Positions 16,171 to 25,140 of a stretch of 64,000 nt of DNA are shown here, in pieces (the stretch's first letter is position 1; each line of letters begins with the position of its first letter). Where the stretch lies: positions 1-64,000 of the forward strand of contig DJTE01000034.1 of NCBI GenBank assembly GCA_002439165.1. Reading direction: 5' to 3'. This DNA comes from Chryseobacterium indologenes (GTDB taxonomy: Bacteria > Bacteroidota > Bacteroidia > Flavobacteriales > Weeksellaceae). The notes under the pieces are model-generated. The model did no database searches. It was not told the DNA's origin and saw only the letters and a program-made list of their open reading frames with translations. Both the position numbers and the translations under genes were made by a program.

Positions 16171-18984
16171 ATGGACAGATTTTCATTCCTAAACGCAGCT
16201 CATTCTCAGTTAATTGAGGATTTATACCAACAGTACTTAAAATTCCCGGATTCTTTAGAGCCTTCATGGAAAGCCTTTTTTCAAGGTTTCGACTTTGCTC
16301 TGGAGAATTACGGAGATGACGATAACATCCAATACATCCAGGCTCCGGCCAGCACTGCACCGGCAGTACAGCAGATCTCTCAGGCCGTAGCAGGCGGCGA
16401 GGTTCCTGAGCACATCAAAAAAGAATTCAAAGTAGTAAACCTTATCGAGGCTTACAGAACAAGAGGGCATCTTTTTACCAAAACCAATCCGGTAAGAGAA
16501 AGAAGACATTATACACCTACTTTAGATATCGAGAACTTCGGTCTTACTAAAGAGGATCTGAATACAAAATTCAACTGTGCTGTTGAAACAGGAATGAAAG
16601 AGCCTGCAACACTGGCAGACCTTATCAAACACCTGGAAAATATTTACTGCGATTCTATCGGGGTAGAGTATATGCACATCAACAATGTTGAGGAAAAAGA
16701 TTTCATCAAGAGATGGCTTCAGGTTAACGAAAACCATCCAAGCCTTTCTGCTAACGAAAAAACAGAAATCTTATTAAAATTAAACCAGGCAGTAGCCTTT
16801 GAAAATTACCTTCATACAAAATTTGTAGGACAGAAAAGATTCTCACTGGAAGGAGGAGAAACGTTGATCCCTGCTTTGGATCAGCTGATTTCAAGATCTT
16901 CCCAGCTGGGGGTGGATGAAGTGGTTTTAGGAATGGCTCACAGAGGAAGACTGAATGTACTTTCCAATATCTTCGGAAAATCATACAAACAGATCTTCTC
17001 GGAATTCGAAGGGAAAGAATTTGAAGAAGACGTATTCTCAGGGGACGTTAAATATCACCTGGGATCTTCTAAAAAAATTAAAACGGCTTCAGGAGAAGAA
17101 GTTTGCATCAACCTTACGCCGAACCCGTCTCACCTTGAAACGGTAGCAGCTCTTGTAGAAGGAATCTGCCGTGCAAAAGTGGATGATAAGTATAAAGAGT
17201 ATTCTAAGGTTTTACCGATCATCATTCATGGTGATGGTGCGATCGCGGGTCAGGGTATTGCTTATGAAGTAGCCCAGATGATGACTTTGGAAGGATACAG
17301 AACAGGAGGTACGGTACACATCGTTGTCAACAACCAGGTATCTTTCACCACCAACTTCCATGACGCAAGATCTTCAACCTACTGTACAGACATTGCAAAA
17401 GTTACAGAATCTCCCGTAATGCACGTTAATGCGGATGATGCGGAAGCAGTAGTTCATGCGATGCACTTTGCCGCCGATTTCAGAGCGAAATTCGGAAAAG
17501 ATGTGTATATCGATCTTTTAGGATACAGAAAATACGGTCATAACGAAGGAGATGAACCGAGATTTACACAGCCTAACCTGTACAAAGCTATCTCTAAGCA
17601 CCCGAACCCAAGAGAAATTTATAAAGATAAATTAATCAACGACAGCGTTATTTCCAACGATATCATCAAAAAGATGGAAGTGGATTTCAAAGCACTTTTA
17701 GATAAAGACTTTGATGCTTCCAAAGAGATCGAGAAAAACGTTATGGACGTATTCATGGCTGAAGACTGGACGAATTATCCTATCGGGAAGAGAGGAGCTG
17801 TTCAGCTGCCGGTTGATACTAAATATGATTTAGCTAAACTGAAAGAGCTGGCTCTTAAAATGTCAACACTTCCTTCAGATAAAAAATTCATTAACAAGAT
17901 TACAAGACTTTTCGAAAACCGTATCAAAGCTATTGAAGGAAATTCATTAGACTGGGCGTTAGGAGAGTGGCTGGCTTATGCTACACTTCTTGTGGAAGGT
18001 CACAACGTAAGAATTTCCGGAGAAGATGTGGAAAGAGGTACTTTCTCTCACAGACATGCTGTGGTAAAAACAGAAGATACGGAAGAAGAATATATCCCGC
18101 TGAGACACGTTTCAGAAAGCAGGTTTGATGTATACAACTCTCACCTTTCAGAATATGGGGTGTTAGGATTTGACTACGGATATGCAATGGCTTCTCCCAA
18201 TACGCTAACGATCTGGGAAGCTCAGTTCGGGGATTTCGTAAACGGAGCACAGATCATTGTAGATCAGTATCTTGCCGCTGCAGAAGAAAAATGGAAAATT
18301 CAGGACGGTTTAGTAATGTTATTGCCTCACGGTTCTGAAGGACAGGGAGCGGAACACTCTTCAGCAAGGCTGGAAAGATTCCTTACCCTTTGTGCCAATG
18401 AGAACATGGTGGTAGCCAATATCACTTCACCGGCCAACTATTTCCACTTATTGAGAAGACAGCTGAAATGGGCGTTCAGAAAGCCATTGGTCGTAATGAG
18501 TCCTAAATCTCTGTTAAGACATCCTAAAGTGGTTTCTCCGCTTGAAGATTTTGCAGAAGGTTCATTCCAGCCTATCCTGGACGATCCTGCCGCAGATCCT
18601 AAAAAAGTTGAAAAATTAGTTCTTTGTTCAGGAAAACTGTACTTCGAATTATTGGCGAAGAAAGAAGAGCTGAACTGTGAAAATATTGCACTGGTAAGAT
18701 TCGAGCAGTTATATCCGCTTCAAACGGATGCTATCGAAGCGATCTTCAGCAAATATGAGAACAGAAAACAGCTGGTTTGGGCTCAGGAAGAACCTGAAAA
18801 CATGGGAGCATGGTCTTATATCTTAAGAAACTTCAGAAATACAGGAATTGAAGTTGTTGCTCCGGTACCAAGCGGTGCTCCGGCTCCGGGAAGCCACAAA
18901 ATGTTCGAAAAGAACCAGAATGCAGTGATCAACAGAGTTTTCGACAGAGACGATGCTCCTGCAAAAAGACCTGTAACAGCCTAA
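16171..18984 (+). CDS. sucA: 2-oxoglutarate dehydrogenase E1 component
   Basis: A 937-residue thiamine-diphosphate E1 that decarboxylates 2-oxoglutarate in the TCA cycle and passes succinyl to the E2 lipoyl arm. The N-terminal E2-binding peptide (FLNAAHSQLIEDLYQQYL) is present. HRGRLNVLSN, the ThDP motif region HGDGAIAGQG to NNQVSFTT, GHNEGDEP, GTFSHRHAV and LLPHGSEGQG-EHSSAR are all intact. Length is typical. sucB starts 39 bases downstream; the E3 (lpd) gene is not in the window. Confidence 0.97.
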   Translation: MDRFSFLNAAHSQLIEDLYQQYLKFPDSLEPSWKAFFQGFDFALENYGDDDNIQYIQAPASTAPAVQQISQAVAGGEVPEHIKKEFKVVNLIEAYRTRGHLFTKTNPVRERRHYTPTLDIENFGLTKEDLNTKFNCAVETGMKEPATLADLIKHLENIYCDSIGVEYMHINNVEEKDFIKRWLQVNENHPSLSANEKTEILLKLNQAVAFENYLHTKFVGQKRFSLEGGETLIPALDQLISRSSQLGVDEVVLGMAHRGRLNVLSNIFGKSYKQIFSEFEGKEFEEDVFSGDVKYHLGSSKKIKTASGEEVCINLTPNPSHLETVAALVEGICRAKVDDKYKEYSKVLPIIIHGDGAIAGQGIAYEVAQMMTLEGYRTGGTVHIVVNNQVSFTTNFHDARSSTYCTDIAKVTESPVMHVNADDAEAVVHAMHFAADFRAKFGKDVYIDLLGYRKYGHNEGDEPRFTQPNLYKAISKHPNPREIYKDKLINDSVISNDIIKKMEVDFKALLDKDFDASKEIEKNVMDVFMAEDWTNYPIGKRGAVQLPVDTKYDLAKLKELALKMSTLPSDKKFINKITRLFENRIKAIEGNSLDWALGEWLAYATLLVEGHNVRISGEDVERGTFSHRHAVVKTEDTEEEYIPLRHVSESRFDVYNSHLSEYGVLGFDYGYAMASPNTLTIWEAQFGDFVNGAQIIVDQYLAAAEEKWKIQDGLVMLLPHGSEGQGAEHSSARLERFLTLCANENMVVANITSPANYFHLLRRQLKWAFRKPLVVMSPKSLLRHPKVVSPLEDFAEGSFQPILDDPAADPKKVEKLVLCSGKLYFELLAKKEELNCENIALVRFEQLYPLQTDAIEAIFSKYENRKQLVWAQEEPENMGAWSYILRNFRNTGIEVVAPVPSGAPAPGSHKMFEKNQNAVINRVFDRDDAPAKRPVTA

Positions 18985-19023
18985 TTTAAATAATAATCAA
19001 TTAAAAAATAAAAAATACTCAAT

Positions 19024-20280
19024 ATGTCAGTTTTAGAAATGAAAGTTCCTTCACCGGGCGAATCAATCACAGAAGTTGAAATTGCAACCTGGCTTGTAAA
19101 AGATGGTGATTATGTAGAAAAAGATCAACCTATCGCTGAAGTAGACTCAGACAAAGCAACCCTGGAATTGCCTGCAGAACAGAGCGGTGTGATCACTCTG
19201 AAAGCAGAAGAAGGTGATGTGGTACAGGTAGGTCAGGTAGTTTGTTTAATTGATATGGATGCTGCAAGACCGGAAGGAGGAAGTGCTCCTGCTGCTGAAG
19301 CTCCAAAACAGGAAGAAGCTCCGAAAGCTGCTGAACCCGCTAAACAGGAAGCTCCGAAGCCGGCTGCTCCGGTTGCTGCTCCACAAACTTATGCTACGGG
19401 TGCTCCATCTCCTGCGGCTAAGAAAATCCTTGACGAAAAAGGAATTGATGCAGGACAGGTTTCCGGAAGCGGAAGAGACGGAAGAATCACTAAAACTGAT
19501 GCTGAACTGGCTGCTGTTCCTGCGTTAGGAGGAAATCCTCTTACGGCAACAGGATCAAGATCTACCACAACAACAAAACTTTCTGTTCTTAGAAGAAAAA
19601 TCGCTCAGAGATTGGTTTCTGTAAAGAATGAAACAGCGATGTTAACCACTTTCAATGAAGTTGACATGTCTGAAATCTTCAGATTAAGAAAGCAGTATAA
19701 AGAAGAATTCGCTCAGAAACACGGAGTAGGACTTGGTTTCATGTCTTTCTTTACAAAAGCGGTTACAAGAGCTCTTCAGATGTACCCGGATGTAAATGCA
19801 TCTATCGACGGAGATTTCAAAGTAAACTACGATTTCTGCGATATTTCAATCGCGGTATCAGGTCCTAAAGGATTGATGGTTCCGGTACTGAGAAACGCAG
19901 AAAATATGTCTTTCAGTGCTATTGAAGCAAATATCAAAGATCTTGCTACAAAAGTAAGAGACGGTAAAATTACAGTGGACGAAATGACGGGTGGTACTTT
20001 CACCATTACCAACGGTGGTACTTTCGGGTCTATGATGTCTACACCAATCATCAACCCTCCTCAATCTGCAATTCTTGGGATGCACAATATTATCCAGAGA
20101 CCGGTTGCTGTTGACGGACAGGTAGTGATCAGACCGATGATGTACGTTGCGATGTCTTATGACCACAGAATTATCGACGGAAAAGAATCAGTAGGATTCC
20201 TTGTAGCGGTAAAAGAAGGTATCGACAATCCTGTTGGAGTATTAATGGGAGGTGACGAAAGAAAAGGTCTTGGATTATAA
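19024..20280 (+). CDS. sucB: 2-oxoglutarate dehydrogenase E2 (succinyltransferase)
   Basis: A 418-residue dihydrolipoyl succinyltransferase. One lipoyl domain (1-78) has the lipoylated Lys44 in DSDKATLE; an Ala/Pro/Glu/Lys-rich linker (about 85-125) follows, then an E3/E1-binding domain (about 130-165, SPAAKKILDEKGID) and the catalytic domain with SYDHRIIDG (His381, Asp385). It forms the core of the complex with SucA. It is closed by a strong terminator at 20309. Confidence 0.97.
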   Translation: MSVLEMKVPSPGESITEVEIATWLVKDGDYVEKDQPIAEVDSDKATLELPAEQSGVITLKAEEGDVVQVGQVVCLIDMDAARPEGGSAPAAEAPKQEEAPKAAEPAKQEAPKPAAPVAAPQTYATGAPSPAAKKILDEKGIDAGQVSGSGRDGRITKTDAELAAVPALGGNPLTATGSRSTTTTKLSVLRRKIAQRLVSVKNETAMLTTFNEVDMSEIFRLRKQYKEEFAQKHGVGLGFMSFFTKAVTRALQMYPDVNASIDGDFKVNYDFCDISIAVSGPKGLMVPVLRNAENMSFSAIEANIKDLATKVRDGKITVDEMTGGTFTITNGGTFGSMMSTPIINPPQSAILGMHNIIQRPVAVDGQVVIRPMMYVAMSYDHRIIDGKESVGFLVAVKEGIDNPVGVLMGGDERKGLGL

Positions 20281-20308
20281 TTTTGTTAAAAATATAATAT
20301 AACTTTAC

Positions 20309-20332
20309 AATCTCGCCTAAAAAGGCGAGATT
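20309..20332 (+). terminator. Terminator after sucB
   Basis: A perfect 10-bp stem (AATCTCGCCT with its complement) and AAAA loop, followed by T-rich DNA, 28 bases after the sucB stop. Confidence 0.85.
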
Positions 20333-20359
20333 TTTGTATTTATTAAGAAAATACTCAAA

Positions 20360-20749
20360 ATGATGTTTTCAAAAATGACCTCTAATATCAAAGTTTCAGT
20401 AATTCCTGAATATGATAGTAAAAACAGTTATCCGTCTGAAAACCGCTATGTCTTTAAATATACGATCACCATTGAAAATGACGGATTGTTCCCGATTAAG
20501 GTGCTTAAAAGAAAATGGCTGATCTTTGACGTAGGTTTTGGATATACCGAGATTATAGGAGACGGTGTCATCGGATTGACTCCCGAGATCTCCGTAGGCG
20601 AAAGTTTCGCTTATTTTTCCAATGTAATGCTTCGTTCCGGAGTAGGGAATATGAGCGGGAAATACCAGGTTAAAAACCTGGAGACGCAGGAGTTTTTTGA
20701 GATTGATATCCCAAAATTCAACCTGCTCTCCGAAGTTTTAAGTAACTAA
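20360..20749 (+). CDS. apaG: ApaG domain protein
   Basis: A 129-residue single-domain ApaG protein (fibronectin-III-like beta sandwich). Typical strands are seen: FKYTITIENDG (34-44), VLKRKWLIFD and VIGLTPEISVGESFAYFSN, and the glycine-rich GNMSGKYQV. ApaG was linked to Co2+/Mg2+ efflux in Salmonella and to pyrophosphate binding, but its role is not settled. A later start at Met6 is possible. It lies between the sucB terminator and a convergent gene 1 base away from its stop. Confidence 0.88.
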   Translation: MMFSKMTSNIKVSVIPEYDSKNSYPSENRYVFKYTITIENDGLFPIKVLKRKWLIFDVGFGYTEIIGDGVIGLTPEISVGESFAYFSNVMLRSGVGNMSGKYQVKNLETQEFFEIDIPKFNLLSEVLSN

Positions 20750-20750
20750 A

Positions 20751-21473
20751 TTATTCTTTAATAAATTTATGTCTGCTAATACCACTTTGAGATTTTACTT
20801 CCATAAAGTAGCCCCCTTTTAGCAGGTTAGAGACATTCATTTTAGCATCGCCGGAGTGATCCTGCATAATAAGCCTTCCTTCCGTACTATATAATTTTAT
20901 CCATTCAATTCGTTCTGCGTTTTTAAGATATACAGTTCCTTCTTTAACAGGATTGGGATAAACACTTATCGTTTTATCAGACAGATATGGATGAGCTTCT
21001 TTTGTTCCCAGTGTTTCGGCCTGGTAGAAGGCCTGGTTTCCTGTGTCGGTGGTTATAACAAGGTTTTTTACTCCATTGGCATAAGTGATCTGATAATTAT
21101 ACAGAGTCGTCATTAAAACACTGTTATACAGGTTAGTGAAAGCAATATTTTCCGGTATTGTACAGGTTAAAGTACCACCAAGACCATTGGCCCAGGGATT
21201 AAATCGGTCTGCGTATATTTCAGCATCATAAATTAATGCCCATGCATAGGTTCCGCAAATAGGACTTTTCATGTCACTTGTTGGTGGAGTAGAAGGGTTC
21301 GGGGAAGATGTAAAAGTAAGAACAGGAAATCCCATTTCGCTGTTTTGCGGAAGATTGTAGGTAATATTATTCTTTACTACTTTCTTTAAGTTCCATTGCG
21401 TGTTGTGAAGTTGTGTCTGAGCCTGTGCAGAAATGCCGGCAATTGCAGTAAGAGACAGTAAGATTTTTTTCAT
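20751..21473 (-). CDS. Secreted T9SS type A sorting domain protein
   Basis: A 240-residue secreted protein. The signal peptide is residues 1-19 (ILLSLTAIAGISAQAQ). Residues 20-165 look like a META/lipocalin-like domain (LHNTQWNLKKVV near the start). Residues 165-240 form a type IX secretion C-terminal domain with ISVYPNPVKEG and a terminal KFIKE, so it would be exported through the T9SS and placed on or outside the cell. Function unknown. Its first 66 bases are repeated twice upstream (21492-21560 and 21577-21645). Confidence 0.8.
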   Translation of the reverse strand: MKKILLSLTAIAGISAQAQTQLHNTQWNLKKVVKNNITYNLPQNSEMGFPVLTFTSSPNPSTPPTSDMKSPICGTYAWALIYDAEIYADRFNPWANGLGGTLTCTIPENIAFTNLYNSVLMTTLYNYQITYANGVKNLVITTDTGNQAFYQAETLGTKEAHPYLSDKTISVYPNPVKEGTVYLKNAERIEWIKLYSTEGRLIMQDHSGDAKMNVSNLLKGGYFMEVKSQSGISRHKFIKE

Positions 21474-21491
21474 GGTTTTTTGTTTTTTAAG

Positions 21492-21560
21492 TTAAAATTT
21501 TGTCTGAACCTGTGCAGGAATGTCTGCAATTATAGTAAGAGACGGTAATATTGTTTTCAT
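21492..21560 (-). other. 22-codon signal-peptide mini-ORF, copy 1
   Basis: An ATG-to-TAA frame that mirrors the first 20 residues of the downstream T9SS protein, with changes such as Asp for Gly and Pro for Ser in the cleavage region, then stops. It is most simply a decayed tandem duplicate; a small translated leader is possible. Confidence 0.55.
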
Positions 21561-21576
21561 TGTTTTATTTTTTAAG

Positions 21577-21645
21577 TTAAAGATTTGTCTGAACCTGTGC
21601 AGGAATGCCCGCGATTGTAATAAGAGAAAGTAAGATTTTTTTCAT
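21577..21645 (-). other. 22-codon signal-peptide mini-ORF, copy 2
   Basis: A second ATG-to-TAA frame of exactly the same length, closer to the functional copy (MKKILLSLITIAGIPAQ). The retained frame and identical stop position in both copies are notable, but selection cannot be shown from one sequence. Confidence 0.55.
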
Positions 21646-21696
21646 GGTTTTTTAAGTTAAAATTTTGTTTTTAAAATTAAACTTTTATTTTTAATG

Positions 21697-22254
21697 TTAC
21701 AATTTTTTGATATGTTTTTTTAATACAGATTCATTGATCTCTTCATTTCTTGTGATAAAAAGCTTTTCAAAAGCCAGTAAAGAGATTTTTGCACAGACTT
21801 CTGCATCTGCACCCGCCCTGTGATGATTGAACTGAATCTGATGATACTCCGCTAAAGGTTTTAACCCGTATTTCGGAAGATAATTCCAGGATTTTTTAGC
21901 CAGCTGTATGCTGCACAGATAGTTCAGTTTGGGAGTAAACATTCCGTAATGCTCAAGACATCCTCTTAAAACGCCGGCATCAAAACCTGCGTTGTGGGCA
22001 ATCATAAGGCTTCCGTACATCATTTCTTCCGCCTCATACCAGATCTCGTCAAAAGTAGGCGCATCCTTTACATCTTCAGGAGTTATTCCGTGTACATCTA
22101 TATTGAACCTGCTGAAATAAGGAAAGCTCGGCGGTTTGATCAGCCATGTTCTGGTTTCCACGATTTTAGAATCCTGAACCACACAGATTCCCATCTCACA
22201 CGCAGAACTCCTGTCGTGGGTTGCCGTTTCAAAATCTATTGCGCAGAAATCCAT
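21697..22254 (-). CDS. 3'-5' exonuclease (DnaQ-like, DEDDh)
   Basis: A 185-residue exonuclease of the DnaQ/epsilon type. Motif I is IDFETAT (6-12: Asp7, Glu9), motif II is AHNAGFDAGVL and motif III is HHRAGADAE, giving a DEDDh set. The start at 22254 (MDFCAIDFETA) is preferred over one 36 bases upstream because it fits the usual distance to motif I. It would remove 3' nucleotides from DNA or RNA. No polymerase gene is adjacent, so a repair or RNA role is as likely as proofreading. Confidence 0.88.
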   Translation of the reverse strand: MDFCAIDFETATHDRSSACEMGICVVQDSKIVETRTWLIKPPSFPYFSRFNIDVHGITPEDVKDAPTFDEIWYEAEEMMYGSLMIAHNAGFDAGVLRGCLEHYGMFTPKLNYLCSIQLAKKSWNYLPKYGLKPLAEYHQIQFNHHRAGADAEVCAKISLLAFEKLFITRNEEINESVLKKHIKKL

Positions 22255-22314
22255 TGTGTTTGATTTAAAGTTTAATGTCCGGAGTTTCAATTGACCGGTC
22301 TTTTATCTGAAATT

Positions 22315-23301
22315 TTATACCTGTTTTTTCCCTCCCAGAAAATGTTTAAAAATTAACCATTTCGTCTGGTAAAATTCATTCTTCTGATGCTTTTGGCGAA
22401 GTTTCCATGTTCCGGCAGCCTGTCCGTAAAAGCCAAAGTGAGCCCTTACAACAGCCCAAAGATGGGGAAACCCCTGTTTTAAACCAAAATAGATCCCGGC
22501 AATTCCGTCAAGACAGAGTCTGAAAAAGATCAGCCCTATGAGCTTCGGAAAAGGCAGGTTCTTCAGCATCATGGAAAGATTGTTCCTGATATTGAGATAC
22601 GTTTTTTGTGCACTCTGTTTGTTCAGGGTTCCGCCACCTACGTGATATACTTTGGATCTTCCCGTATAAAAAATCTTCTTCCCTGAATTGATAAGTCTCC
22701 AACAGAGATCAATTTCTTCCTGGTGGGCAAAAAAACGTTCATCAAAACCATTCTGTTCCCAAAAATCCTCTGAGCGGATGAAAAGACAGCAGCCTGATGC
22801 CCAGAAGATCTCCGTTTCATCATCATACTGGCCTTTATCTTCTTCCAGATCATCGAAAACACGTCCACGGCAGTAAGGATAGCCTAAATTGTCAATAAGA
22901 CCGCCTCCGGCTCCGGCAAACTCAAAAAGATTTTTGTTGCTGAAAGATAAGATCTTCGGTTGTACTGCTGCAATGGAAGCATCTTTTTCAAATACTTTCA
23001 TCACAGGATCAATCCAGTTTCCGGTAACTTCCACATCGGAATTAAGAAGGCAGTAGTATTCGTTCCGGATCTCTTTCAGTCCTGTATTATATCCGCCTGC
23101 AAAACCGTAATTTTTATCGTTTCTGATGATCTTTACCTCCGGATAATAAGTCTGAAGAAAGGTAACCGAATCATCAGTCGAGAGATTGTCGATTACATAA
23201 ATATCAGCTTCCTGAGAAAAACGGATTACACTGGGTAGAAACTGTTCAAGCCATTTTCTGCCGTTCCAGTTCAGTATGGCCACTCCTAATTTTTTCTGCA
23301 T
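22315..23301 (-). CDS. Glycosyltransferase family 2
   Basis: A 328-residue GT-A fold glycosyltransferase of the rhamnosyltransferase-like type. VAILNWNG (7-14), VIDNLSTDDS (36-45), NYGFAGGYNTG (64-74) and LLNSDVEV (85-92, DXD-like) form the nucleotide-sugar site; FFAHQEEIDLCWR near 185-200 holds the acceptor/base region. A hydrophobic C-terminal part suggests membrane association. It directly abuts the upstream acyltransferase gene (no spacing), so it is likely to act in envelope polysaccharide or lipid synthesis. Confidence 0.9.
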   Translation of the reverse strand: MQKKLGVAILNWNGRKWLEQFLPSVIRFSQEADIYVIDNLSTDDSVTFLQTYYPEVKIIRNDKNYGFAGGYNTGLKEIRNEYYCLLNSDVEVTGNWIDPVMKVFEKDASIAAVQPKILSFSNKNLFEFAGAGGGLIDNLGYPYCRGRVFDDLEEDKGQYDDETEIFWASGCCLFIRSEDFWEQNGFDERFFAHQEEIDLCWRLINSGKKIFYTGRSKVYHVGGGTLNKQSAQKTYLNIRNNLSMMLKNLPFPKLIGLIFFRLCLDGIAGIYFGLKQGFPHLWAVVRAHFGFYGQAAGTWKLRQKHQKNEFYQTKWLIFKHFLGGKKQV

Positions 23302-24186
23302 CTATATTTTTTCAGAATCGAAGGTTTTAATAGAACTCTGATATTTCCATTTCCGGTGTGACCAGAGATAATTGTCCGGTCTTTTATGAAGTGTATTTTC
23401 TAACAGTTTATGGAATTTTTTCACTACCTCATGTTCAACGAATTTTTCTCCATCCGGATAGATCCTGTGGTAATTTACCTGATAATATCCCCGTTTTACC
23501 TTCTTCATTTCACAGTAGATGAAAACAAGATCCATTCTGGTGGCCAGTTTATCATACCCGATAAAAGCAGGTGTTCTCTGACTTAAAAAATCCAATCCGT
23601 AATTGACGTGGGCAATATGAGGAGTCTGATCCGCTACAAACATATAGGCAGAATCACCGTCATTCTTCGATCTGAAGATGTTCATAATCACTTCATTCGC
23701 TTCCAGGGCCTCATTTCCGAATTTATTACGGACTTTCTTCATCTGGTTTTCCCAGAAATCATTGTTTACTTTTCTGTATACAGGATGGCAGTGCTGCTGA
23801 GGAATGATCCTGGCCAGCGCATTGATCCATTCCCAATTGAAGACATGGCCTGCAAGAAGAATAATGTTTTTCCCCTCTGCCTTAGCTTCATGAAACAGTT
23901 CCTGATTGATGTGCTGCATCCTTACCCTTGATTCTGTTTCCGAAATACTGAATGATTTGATGGTTTCTACAAGGTAGTCAGAAAAATTACGGTAAAATTT
24001 CTTCCGTATTCTGTTGATTTCCCCTTCAGACTTATCAGGAAAAGAATTGTGTAAATTCTGCGTAATAACCTTCTTTCTGTATCCTACAAAATAATAATTT
24101 AGGAAAAACATAACGTCCGAAAAAATATACAATACCTTAAGCGGAAGTTTGGAAATGAAGAATAATATTTTAATTAAGAAATTCAT
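23302..24186 (-). CDS. Lysophospholipid/lipid A acyltransferase (LpxL/HtrB-type)
   Basis: A 294-residue inner-membrane acyltransferase. The HX4E catalytic motif AGHVFNWEW gives His114 and Glu119. The N-terminus (1-35) is hydrophobic and anchors the protein. FLSQRTPAFIGYDKLA is the usual substrate-site segment and SHRKWKYQ is near the end. It would add a late acyl chain to lipid A or a related lipid. The stop codon touches the start codon of the glycosyltransferase, indicating translational coupling. Confidence 0.88.
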   Translation of the reverse strand: MNFLIKILFFISKLPLKVLYIFSDVMFFLNYYFVGYRKKVITQNLHNSFPDKSEGEINRIRKKFYRNFSDYLVETIKSFSISETESRVRMQHINQELFHEAKAEGKNIILLAGHVFNWEWINALARIIPQQHCHPVYRKVNNDFWENQMKKVRNKFGNEALEANEVIMNIFRSKNDGDSAYMFVADQTPHIAHVNYGLDFLSQRTPAFIGYDKLATRMDLVFIYCEMKKVKRGYYQVNYHRIYPDGEKFVEHEVVKKFHKLLENTLHKRPDNYLWSHRKWKYQSSIKTFDSEKI

Positions 24187-24266
24187 AAAACACGCAAATT
24201 TAGTGATAATAAAATTATGGTTCTATTTTTGCTTGCAATAAGTGATATTTTTTTTATTTTTATGTT

Positions 24267-24830
24267 ATGAAAAATTTAGTTGTTATTGCTTTTCTGGGAT
24301 TGAGCACATTGGCCTTTTCCCAGAACGTTGTAAAGACGAATGAAGACAGAAAGCATGATAATGCTCTTCTGGTAAAGCCTGACCATGCGGAAATGGAAGC
24401 CAAGAAGAAGGCAGGAGAGGAAAAAGCAAAACTTCCCAAACCTTATGATCCAAAGGCTGATGCACAGGCTGATCTTGATAAATTAATTGCCCGGGCTAAA
24501 AAAGAAGGAAAAAATATTATGATTCAGGCAGGCGGAAACTGGTGTATCTGGTGTCTGCGCTTTAATAATTTTGTACAGACTACTCCTGAACTGAAGGAAA
24601 TTGTAGATAAAAAATATTTATACTATCATTTAAACTATTCTCCGGATAATAAGAATGAAAAGATTTTCTCTCAATATATTAATATTAATGAACAACAGTT
24701 TTATCCTTTCTTTATCATTTTAGACAAAAATGGGAAGAAAATTCATGTTCAGCAGAGTGAAGTATTAGAAGATGGCAAAGGCTACAGCAAGGTGAAAGTA
24801 AAAGAGTTTCTGGAAAAAGGAGAAATCTAA
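24267..24830 (+). CDS. Periplasmic thioredoxin-fold protein
   Basis: A 187-residue protein with a signal peptide (1-18, cleavage after FSQ), a charged linker (about 25-65) and a thioredoxin domain. The redox site is NWCIWCLRF (Cys93, Cys96), typical of the Thioredoxin_7/DsbD-C-like group, and QQFYPFFIILD carries the cis-Pro. It should handle disulfides or reductant in the periplasm. It has its own TATTTTTG box about 35 bases upstream and ends at a bidirectional terminator. Confidence 0.88.
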   Translation: MKNLVVIAFLGLSTLAFSQNVVKTNEDRKHDNALLVKPDHAEMEAKKKAGEEKAKLPKPYDPKADAQADLDKLIARAKKEGKNIMIQAGGNWCIWCLRFNNFVQTTPELKEIVDKKYLYYHLNYSPDNKNEKIFSQYININEQQFYPFFIILDKNGKKIHVQQSEVLEDGKGYSKVKVKEFLEKGEI

Positions 24831-24840
24831 AATATTATAA

Positions 24841-24881
24841 AAAACAGCGCCGATCACAAATTTTATGATCGGCGCTGTTTT
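24841..24881. terminator. Bidirectional terminator
   Basis: A perfect 16-bp stem (24841-24856 with 24866-24881) with a 9-base loop, A-rich on the left and T-rich on the right. It lies between the convergent thioredoxin gene and the minus-strand peptide gene. Confidence 0.92.
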
Positions 24882-24883
24882 AG

Positions 24884-25071
24884 TTAACAACTAGCTACGT
24901 GTATGCTATTATCGCGAGAATCAAAACAAGCTACGCCGTCTCCCTTATAATCTATACATGAAGTACATGTATTTAAAACTACGGATGATCGTTTGAGCAA
25001 GAAGAAATACAATATGCCCCTCCTGAGATAGTTTTCAGTTGATTTTTAGTTAATTTTTTTAGATTTTTCAT
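24884..25071 (-). pseudogene. Double-glycine-leader cysteine peptide, frameshifted
   Basis: From the ATG at 25071 a 30-residue frame reads MKNLKKLTKNQLKTISGG, then AYCISSCSNDHP and a TAG at 24979-24981. The leader matches the Bacteroidota GG-type bacteriocin-like leaders cut by peptidase-ABC exporters. One base out of phase, the frame continues as VVLNTCTSCIDYKGDGVA and CFDSRDNSIHVASC to TAA at 24884, giving six cysteines in a full product of about 62 residues. A one-base deletion near 24983 explains this. The gene lies 69 bases after an aldehyde dehydrogenase on the same strand. No exporter or modifying enzyme is nearby. Confidence 0.7.
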
Positions 25072-25140
25072 AAATTATTTTTTTAATAGTATAAATAAAT
25101 TTACAGTAAAAAAAATTATAATTTTTATTTTTGGGAATAT

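Larger units (their letters stand above)
21474..21666 (-). repeat. Tandem repeats of a leader plus signal-peptide start
   Basis: The 5' leader (TTTTAACTTAAAAA) and start of the gene at 21473 are repeated in tandem twice upstream, with periods of 87 and 85 bases (starts at 21473, 21560 and 21645). A third leader copy lies at 21651-21666. The repeats stop at the same place, just after the signal peptide. Confidence 0.85.

Noticed and set aside
21474..21666. CRISPR-like short tandem repeat
   Set aside because: The units contain a start codon and a signal-peptide frame that match the next gene, so they are duplicates of the gene start.
24979..24985. Programmed frameshift in the GG-leader peptide
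   Set aside because: No slippery heptamer or downstream pseudoknot is seen at the junction; a base deletion or sequence error is simpler.
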